From DASQDN01 sp035630195 (GTDB lineage Bacteria > Acidobacteriota > Terriglobia > Bryobacterales > Bryobacteraceae): DNA of 8,600 nucleotides. Of the stretch, positions 1 to 7,100 are shown one piece after another. Location: positions 1 to 8,600 of the forward strand of contig DASQLD010000637.1 of NCBI GenBank assembly GCA_035630195.1, read 5' to 3'. Position 1 is the stretch's first letter. Each line of letters begins with the position of its first letter. The notes beneath the pieces are model-generated. The model did no database searches, was not told where the DNA came from, and was given only the letters and a program-made list of their open reading frames with translations. The translations under genes were made by a program, and so were the position numbers.

Positions 1-3000
1 GCAATCGCGTCTGATCCGTTCAGGCTCCTTCGCCATCCAGGAATCCGCCGGGCCGACAGAGTTCGGACTGGGGGAAGGGCTTGTGGGGCAAGCCGCTATT
101 GAGCGGCGCACTCTAGATCTGTCGCCGACGAAAGAGAGGCCCCTTCAAATCATTACTGGCCTTGGCGCAGTGGTCGCCGGGCACCTCCGGTTCGTTCCAG
201 TGCTCCATCAGAACACCCTTGTCGGTGTGCTCGAACTTGCGACCGTTGCTCCGATCTCTGAACGTCAACAGTCGCTGCTTGATGCCCTTCTTCCATCCGT
301 CGCGATGAGCGCGAAGATACTGGCCAGCAATATCAGGACGAAAGAACTTCTGCAGCAAACGCAGATGCAGGCCGAGACCCTGACGGCCGTAGAAGAGCGA
401 TCCCGCCAAATTCTGTCTTCTGTGGATGAAGGTATCTGCGGGCTGAACAACGACGGGTTAATGACGTTCATCAATTCGTCGGGCGCCACGATGCTCGGCT
501 ATGCGCCGGAGGAACTGATCGGCCAACAGATGCATCGACAGATTCATTATGCCAAGCCTGACGGTTCGCCATTCCCCCGCGAAGAGTGCAGCATGTACAA
601 GACCGCCCGGGATGGTCAGCGCCGGGTTGTATCGGACGAAGTACTTTGGCGCAAAGATGGCTCGAGCGTTCCGGTCGAATACTCCACCACTCCGATCCTT
701 AAGGGTGATGAGGCCGTGGGGACTGTCGTTTCCTTCAGAGACATCACGGACCGACAACGAACCCAGGCGGAACTCCTGTCCGCAAAAGAAGTCGCCGAAG
801 AAGCCACACAGGCCAAATCCATGTTCCTTGCCAACATGAGTCACGAAATCCGCACTCCCATGAATGCGATCATCGGGATGACTCACTTGGCGCTCAAGAC
901 CGACATGACGCCGAAGCAGCGCGATTACCTTACGAAGGTGCGTGGCGCGGCCGGGACGCTTTTGGGCATCATTAACGACATTCTCGATTTTTCAAAGATC
1001 GAGGCAGGTAAGCTCGACATTGAAAATGCGGACTTCCGACTTGACGATGTCCTTGACAATCTTTCTACGGTGATCGGGCAGAAGGCGCATGAGAAGAATT
1101 TGGAGTTTCTCATCGCCGCCCAGCCCGACATTCCGCCTAACTTGGTCGGTGACCCCTTGCGTCTTGGCCAGATCCTCATCAATCTCGTAAACAACGCAGT
1201 GAAGTTCACTGAGCGCGGGGAGGTCATTCTCACCGCAGGTGTGGGGGAAGAAGCCGCTGGGCGCGTGAAATTGACATTCTCAGTTCGTGATACAGGAATC
1301 GGCATGACGCCCGATCAATCTGCCCGGCTGTTCCAGGCATTCTCGCAGGCCGACACCTCCACTACACGCAAGTTCGGCGGTACCGGACTCGGTCTCTCTA
1401 TCAGTAAACGTCTGGTCGAGATGATGGGGGGCACAATCTGGGTGGAAAGTGGAGCAGGAGTTGGCAGCACTTTCTTCTTTACAGCGTGGTTCGGCGTCGG
1501 GTCGCAGGCTGACCGTCGCCGATTCGTGCCTGATCTCGCCGGGATTCGGGCGCTGGTTGTGGATGACAATGCACAGGCGCGCGAGATTCTCAGTGACTCG
1601 CTCTCCGGTTTTGCGCTGCGTGCCGATGCGGTCTCCTCCGGAGAGGAAGCAATGCGGGCTCTTGCCAACGCCGACGGGGTGGATCCATATAAGCTCGTGT
1701 TGATGGACTGGCACATGCCGGTAATGGACGGACTACAGGCAAGCGCCATCATCAGGCGGGAAGGTCGCCTGAAGAACGTACCGCGCATCGTCATCGTTAC
1801 GGCATTTGGTCGTGAAGAAGTTCGTTCAAAGGCGGAGCAGATCGGTGTAGACGGCTTTCTTACGAAACCGATCAATGCGTCGATGCTATACGACACGCTG
1901 ATGGAGTTGTTCGGCGCGTCGCATCTGGGGAGTGTGGACGTTGAGCCTCGCAAGACCGATTCCGTGGGGCACGACCTCTTTGGTCTTCGCGTGTTACTGG
2001 TGGAAGATAACGACATGAACCAGCAGGTCGCCAAGGAACTGCTGGAAAGTGCAGGAGCGGTCGTGACCATTGCCCGTCATGGCGGCATCGCCGTGAAACT
2101 ACTCCGTGAAGGGCCCTCGCCACCGGCCTTCGACATCGTACTGATGGATCTCCAAATGCCCGAAATGGACGGTTTTGAGGCGACGCGTCTATTGCGTGCC
2201 GATCCTCGTTTCTATGAACTGCCGATTCTCGCCATGACGGCGCACGCACTCGTAGAAGAGCGGGAGCGGTGTCTTGCCGGGGGTATGAATGACCACGTCA
2301 CCAAACCGATCGACCCGGATTTATTGTTCGCGACGCTGACGCGCTGGACAAAACACCGTGCGCGGACGTCGCCTCTCGTTGGGCAGGCGCCTGCTCCTGC
2401 GCCTGCAGAAATGATCTTCCCCGAGATTGATGGAATAGATACTACCGCCGGCTTGAAGAGAGTCGCAGGCAATCAGCGGCTCTATCGCAGTCTGCTGGAG
2501 CAATTCGTAGTCAAACACGCCGATGTCTCAGTCAGTATCAGCGATGCTCTCAAGAAGAATGATCGAATATTGGCGGAGCGGCTTGCCCATACGGTGAAGG
2601 GCGTAGCCGGCAACATGGGTATGATCCACACTCAGGAGACTGCCAGCAAACTCGAGAAGGCTCTCCGCGACAACGACCCTGCCGTGCCGACATTGTTGTT
2701 GGAACTCGAATCGGCCGTAGCTTCTCAGGTCAGCTCCATCGGTAGCGCGCTGGGCCAAACAATGTCCCCCGTTGCAAATGCAACTGAGTTTGATAAAGAA
2801 GCCGCAGCCGCGGCCATCGCGCGCTTGGACTCTCTGCTCGCTGCGAATGACGGGGACGCCGGAGAGGTAGCGGAGGCGGTTATTCAGCTTGTGGCGGGGC
2901 AGGTAGATGCCCAGACGCTTGCCGGGTTACGCGGTTCGATCGACGACTTCGATTTCGATACCGCGAGGAGCATACTGACCCGGATCGCCGCCGCGTGTCA

Positions 3001-3010
3001 TTCGAAATAG
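1..3010 (+). CDS. Hybrid sensor histidine kinase, GAF-PAS-HisKA-HATPase-REC-REC-HPt (5'-partial)
   Basis: The frame is open from base 2 to the TAG at 3008-3010 and continues off the left edge. The GTG at 83 is not the start, because the 27 codons before it already read as GAF sequence (FGLGEGLVGQAA). Counting residues from that GTG, the order is: GAF to about 85, a short coiled coil, PAS about 105-225, HisKA with H254 in the H-box NMSHEIRTP, and HATPase_c. The ATPase shows the N-box (N367, N370, N371), G1 box DTGIGM (403-408) and G2 box GGTGLGLS (from 432). REC1 (about 488-612) has D494/D495, phospho-acceptor D542 and K595. REC2 (about 634-757) has E641/D642, acceptor D689 and K741. An Ala-Pro linker (767-775) leads to an HPt domain (about 780-880) with H836 in AHTVKG. 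A helical tail of about 95 residues follows. By family knowledge, the kinase autophosphorylates on H254 and relays phosphate through REC to the HPt histidine, then to a separate regulator. No membrane segment is visible and the ligand is unknown. The family is certain from the sequence; the exact pathway is not. Confidence 0.95.
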   Translation, partial: QSRLIRSGSFAIQESAGPTEFGLGEGLVGQAAIERRTLDLSPTKERPLQIITGLGAVVAGHLRFVPVLHQNTLVGVLELATVAPISERQQSLLDALLPSVAMSAKILASNIRTKELLQQTQMQAETLTAVEERSRQILSSVDEGICGLNNDGLMTFINSSGATMLGYAPEELIGQQMHRQIHYAKPDGSPFPREECSMYKTARDGQRRVVSDEVLWRKDGSSVPVEYSTTPILKGDEAVGTVVSFRDITDRQRTQAELLSAKEVAEEATQAKSMFLANMSHEIRTPMNAIIGMTHLALKTDMTPKQRDYLTKVRGAAGTLLGIINDILDFSKIEAGKLDIENADFRLDDVLDNLSTVIGQKAHEKNLEFLIAAQPDIPPNLVGDPLRLGQILINLVNNAVKFTERGEVILTAGVGEEAAGRVKLTFSVRDTGIGMTPDQSARLFQAFSQADTSTTRKFGGTGLGLSISKRLVEMMGGTIWVESGAGVGSTFFFTAWFGVGSQADRRRFVPDLAGIRALVVDDNAQAREILSDSLSGFALRADAVSSGEEAMRALANADGVDPYKLVLMDWHMPVMDGLQASAIIRREGRLKNVPRIVIVTAFGREEVRSKAEQIGVDGFLTKPINASMLYDTLMELFGASHLGSVDVEPRKTDSVGHDLFGLRVLLVEDNDMNQQVAKELLESAGAVVTIARHGGIAVKLLREGPSPPAFDIVLMDLQMPEMDGFEATRLLRADPRFYELPILAMTAHALVEERERCLAGGMNDHVTKPIDPDLLFATLTRWTKHRARTSPLVGQAPAPAPAEMIFPEIDGIDTTAGLKRVAGNQRLYRSLLEQFVVKHADVSVSISDALKKNDRILAERLAHTVKGVAGNMGMIHTQETASKLEKALRDNDPAVPTLLLELESAVASQVSSIGSALGQTMSPVANATEFDKEAAAAAIARLDSLLAANDGDAGEVAEAVIQLVAGQVDAQTLAGLRGSIDDFDFDTARSILTRIAAACHSK

Positions 3011-3045
3011 TATCGAGAAGGGCCTGCGTCTTTGGCACTGGCATC

Positions 3046-3070
3046 CATTGCCCTACCGCACGCGGCAATG
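3046..3070. terminator. Possible hairpin between convergent genes (weak terminator candidate)
   Basis: In the 123-bp gap between the two facing stop codons, CATTGCC at 3046-3052 is perfectly complementary to GGCAATG at 3064-3070, giving a 7-bp stem with an 11-base loop. It lies 36 bases after the kinase stop and 64 bases beyond the stop of the minus-strand gene. The position suits a shared terminator. However, neither strand has a T-tract after the stem, so it is not a classic intrinsic terminator. It may be a 3'-end stabilising hairpin or chance. Nothing else recognisable was seen in 3011-3133. Confidence 0.3.
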
Positions 3071-3133
3071 CCTGTCACCCGCTTCATGTCCATCCAGCGA
3101 AAAAGGTATGGCAAGACGGAACGATCAACTTCG

Positions 3134-4153
3134 CTAGAATGCTTGTCCGATGCTGAAGAAAAATGCCCCCGCCTTTTCTCCCGGCCTACGCTCGAACTTG
3201 AGACCGTAATCGAATCTCAGCACAACGAATGGGTTTCGTATGCGGAGTCCAAATCCCCCGGCGCCTCGGAGCTCCGAGAATCTCAGGTCTGAAGGCCTGG
3301 GAAAAACGTTGCCCACGTCTACGAAAGTGACGGCGTCGAAGATCCAGAAAAGTGGAAAGCGCAGTTCATTGTTGAGCACCAGAACTGCGTTCCCGCCCGC
3401 GGGCTGCCCGCTCTCCAACTTCGGACCGAGTTCGTCCTGCCCAAAGCCACGTACAGTTGTTCCGCCGCCCGCATAGAAGCGGTCGGTGATAACCGCTCCC
3501 TCCTGGCTAAATCCTTTTTGAAGCCCCAATCGCCACCCGCTGGCGAAGACAAGGCGCGACCGCTCGGGCTGGTCGCTAAAAGGAACGGGACGCGGGCGCG
3601 TCAGCGGAAAGTATTTGAAGTACTGCAGGTAGTAACGGGCGTACGGATAATCGCTTCCGAGAAACCCTGGAGCAAGTTGAAAGCCGTGAGACAGGAAAGA
3701 ACCGCGCGTCGCATCCAGGAATGAATCCCGCGCGTCACGCGAGATCGTGAATATTGCCGGAGCTACCGACACAACGTCTGCTGTCACATTGGGAGCGGAA
3801 GGATCGGGGACAAAGCCACGCTGTTTCTCGAACCGGTAGCCATAGGACAAAAGCCATTTGGAACGGAGCGGCAGATCTTGCTGAATGCTCCCTCCGAGCC
3901 GCTCGGTTGGGCTGGTCTGATAGTACTCGGTCCGGCGCGTATAGTAGGTAGCGATTGTCGTGGACAGCCGGTGATGGCGCCAGAACGGCCGAGTGACATA
4001 GATCCGAGCTTCGCTCGTTTCCGGGTCGGATCGCAGTCGCAGGCCTAGAATTCGCCCCGGACCCAGTGAATTGTGATTCTGAAGGTCAGCAATAAAACCG
4101 GGGCCCCCACCCGAGTCATAGAGACCTCCGTAAAGGAGACGGAAGGGTCTGGG
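3134..4153 (-). other. C-terminal Omp85 (BamA/TamA) beta-barrel domain
   Basis: The last 339 residues alternate aromatic and small residues as in a transmembrane barrel, opening with FRLLYGGLYDSGGGPG and RIYVTRPFWR. The Omp85 loop-6 motif is present as GGGTTVRGFGQDELGPK (residues 1707-1723). A strand with FVDVGNVFPRPSDLR follows. The chain ends SIGQAF, with the C-terminal Phe typical of barrels recognised by the BAM complex. The length is normal for a 16-strand Omp85 barrel, so this end is intact and not a pseudogene remnant. Confidence 0.92.
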
Positions 4154-7100
4154 CTCTGCAACGTTAACCAGCAGGTCCGCGACCTGCACACGTTTGTCGC
4201 CGGTCTCCGATTGAACTGCGGGCCGCAGTTGTAACTCCGCAGAAGCATATGCACCGGTCTGTGTAAGGTTCGCCGTCGACTCACGGATCAGAGCTGTATT
4301 GGCGACTTCCCCCGTGGCAACACGCATGCGGCTTCGCGCGAAGTCCGCACTGGTGCGCCGTGCGCCTTCGACATTGACAGCGCCGATGGTTGTCTGCTTG
4401 TTCTCAGTTACCTTAAAGGATACGTCCACCGAGGCGCGCTCATCGTGAAGCGCGATCTCATAATCAATGTCCGCATCCCCATAGCCGAGTTGTCCGTACT
4501 TCAGCTTCAACGCATTGGAGGCCGGCTCCAGGCGCGCCGGTTCGAATATCCCGCCCGTTCCCAGCGGTAAGCCGGCCTGCAAGTCCTCAGAGGCCAGCGC
4601 CGTGTTACCCGTGAATTGAAGAGTGCCGACTCGAAACAGAGGCCCTTCCTCGATCCGAATCACAATCTTTCCTGTTTGCCGCTGCTCGTCCAACTCATAT
4701 ACCGGAGCGACCATACTCGCGGCAAGATAGCCACGATGTTCGTAAAACCTTCTTATTGCCGCATACGCGCGGCGCGAATCGCGATACGCGGATCGGCGCA
4801 ACTGAGGTTGCTGAAGAAGTGAGAGGACGTCCCGTGCGCGGTCGCCTCCGGCGCCTTGAAATTCGATCTTCACATCGTGAAAGCGCGTGCCTGGTTGAAG
4901 CTGGAAGCTTACTAGCTTTTCATCGTCTTTACGGAGCACTTTCGAGGTTAGCTCCGCTTGCAGGTAACCCTTTTCGGCAAGATAATCCAGGATCGAGTTC
5001 TTCGCGGCGTCGACACGTTGCTGGTTTGAGATACCCCCATGCCAAACGCCACGCACCCGGGTCTTCTGTTTGCGCGACAGGTTGGCGCCCTCGTAAGCTA
5101 TCTCCACTCTGGGGCCGAGTTCGATTCTGACCGTGAGGCTCATCTCCTGGCCACGATCATCGCGATCGATGTGGACGCGGGATTCTAGGTAGCCTTTCTC
5201 CATCAAAAATTTACTGAGTTTGTCGGAAGAATTGCGCAATTTTGCGGCATTGGGTCTCTGTCCTGTCTTGATCTTGAACTGCTTCGCCAGATCCGCCGGC
5301 GAGAACGGGCCCCCGTCGACGAAATTCACGCCGGACACTTTAGGCAGGACAGCGCGAGGCGCTGAAGATACTCGTACCGACGAACTTCCGAAGCGAATAT
5401 CATGTCGAAACTCCCCGCGGTAGCTGTTATCGCTTTGCTTGACAGCCCGAGTTGAGAAGCGACGTGAAAGGTCGTATTCGGTGACCCAGATCTGGTCATT
5501 CCCGTCCGACAGATTCATGGAGTACATCAGCCGGAACGTGTTGGTGAAATCCTGGGTGAAGGTGATGCGGGCTCCCGGGTTTGATTCGGCCGCGACGGCG
5601 CTGGGCTGAATGCTAACCCGGCTTACTCCGAACTTGCGGTTCAACCGGCTGCTGAGGGAAGCACTGATCGCTCCTGACGCGAGGGCATAGCCCTCTAGCG
5701 AGCGGAGATCGACACCAGGATTTTCCGCTACGGTCTTCCCTGTCAGCAGCACCGCGATGACATCATCTCTTGGCAGCGGCGGATCAGAGGTGAATGTAGT
5801 TGTAAGGTCCTTCAGTTGTCCGGTGAGGCCGAGATTCACGGTGTAGCTACCGGCCCGCGTAGAGGCATGGATGTCGAGTTCCGGCGTAGGCTTTGGAGAA
5901 TTTAGGAAACGGACCGTGCCACGTTCTATGTAATAGGTGCGATCACCAAAATAGATTCTGCCGTCCTGTTCGAGTTCGACGTTTCCTATAACACGAGGTT
6001 GAGTGACTGTGCCAGCCAGGCGAAGCTTCGCGTCAGCGGCAAGTCTGCCGAGGTTGTTGTCCATTTCCACCGGCCTCTTTGTAACGATCGTCACGTCCAG
6101 CACCGGGGAATCGACGGGATGCGTCTGGGTACCCACAGTCGGCTGATTCATGTTCCAGCTGGGCCCAAATAGTTCGAACGGCGCGTCCCAATAGCCGTCC
6201 TGGACTTCGATGGCGCCTTGCACGGTTGGCCGATCGTCACGCAAAACGAGCTTCAAGCCTAACGAGGAGGTTGTCTTCACACCCGCCGGATACTCCAGGA
6301 ACACATCTCTGGCGTTGAGTTGCAGACTAGATGCCACAACCTTCCCGCGCGTGATTTTCAGATCACCTTTACCCGTGAAGCTGCCGCCATTCAGCATCCC
6401 GGCGAACTCGCCGATCTTGATTTCATCTCCTGCAACAGTTGCTTTCAGGTTGACTCCCGTTGCCTGCAGTTGCGGATCCGGCAGTGAGAGGGCAGCTTCC
6501 TGGAGTGTGACAAAGCCGGTGATTCGGGGCTCGATCAGAGTACCTCGGGCGTGCGCTTCCAGTTGAATTCGGCCATCGCTCTCGAGATTCGCTACCAGCC
6601 CGGTGAGAGCGGCAAGTCCCATGTCCGCCGACATGTCGAGTTGGATTTGCTGCTCCCCTTTCAGGTCGATGGAACCCGAAGCCGCCAGCGATCCGTCAGG
6701 ACCCTTGGCGTTCAGGCTTTCGAGCCGGGCTACTCCCCGTGACACGCTGATACGGGTAGGAGCAGTCTGCCGAACATCGGTCTTTGCAGCCTGCAGCCGA
6801 AGTTCGGAAAAGTCGAGCGTGCCCTGAACTGCGTCCAGCTCCAACCTGGATGCCTCAGCCGCTACCTTGAGGCCGAACGATGCTGTTGCTTGTTTCTCGC
6901 CCTTGCCGGTCGTGAACCGTAGATCATCAACATGCGCCGAAACACGCGCAGATTGTCCCGCATCCGTCGTGGGAGCGGGGATCGCTGTGGAGATCAAATG
7001 AAGCGGAAGAGATCCTGAGATCGAGAACCGTCCGGTACCTATGGTTCCACTCACTCGCTCCGTACGGATAGTCGAATCTTCAATGTCGAAGCGTCCGGAT

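Noticed and set aside
83..85. GTG as start of the kinase gene
   Set aside because: The same frame is open to base 2 and its upstream codons encode GAF-domain sequence, so the start lies outside the window.
1315..2070. 251-codon open frame antisense to the kinase
   Set aside because: Its translation is rich in Ser, Arg and Pro with no recognisable domain, and it lies wholly opposite strongly conserved HATPase and REC motifs. It is a codon-bias shadow.
2384..2410. Repetitive GC-rich stretch (CAGGCGCCTG and repeated CCTGC)
   Set aside because: It simply encodes the Ala-Pro linker between REC2 and HPt; no regulatory meaning is needed.
3090..3111. Imperfect inverted repeat CCATCC / GGTATGG around an A-run, with a T-run on the minus strand
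   Set aside because: The stem is six pairs with a bulge, and the T-run lies in the loop, not after the stem, so it does not fit an intrinsic terminator.
3032..3292. 86-codon plus-strand frame starting in the intergenic gap
   Set aside because: Most of it lies opposite the conserved end of the Omp85 barrel, the product resembles nothing I know, and no Shine-Dalgarno sequence was seen. Considered as a small gene and dropped.
4756..5130. 124-codon plus-strand open frame inside the minus-strand fusion gene
   Set aside because: It overlaps the POTRA-coding region, is basic and low in recognisable motifs, and has no convincing ribosome site. Shadow frame.
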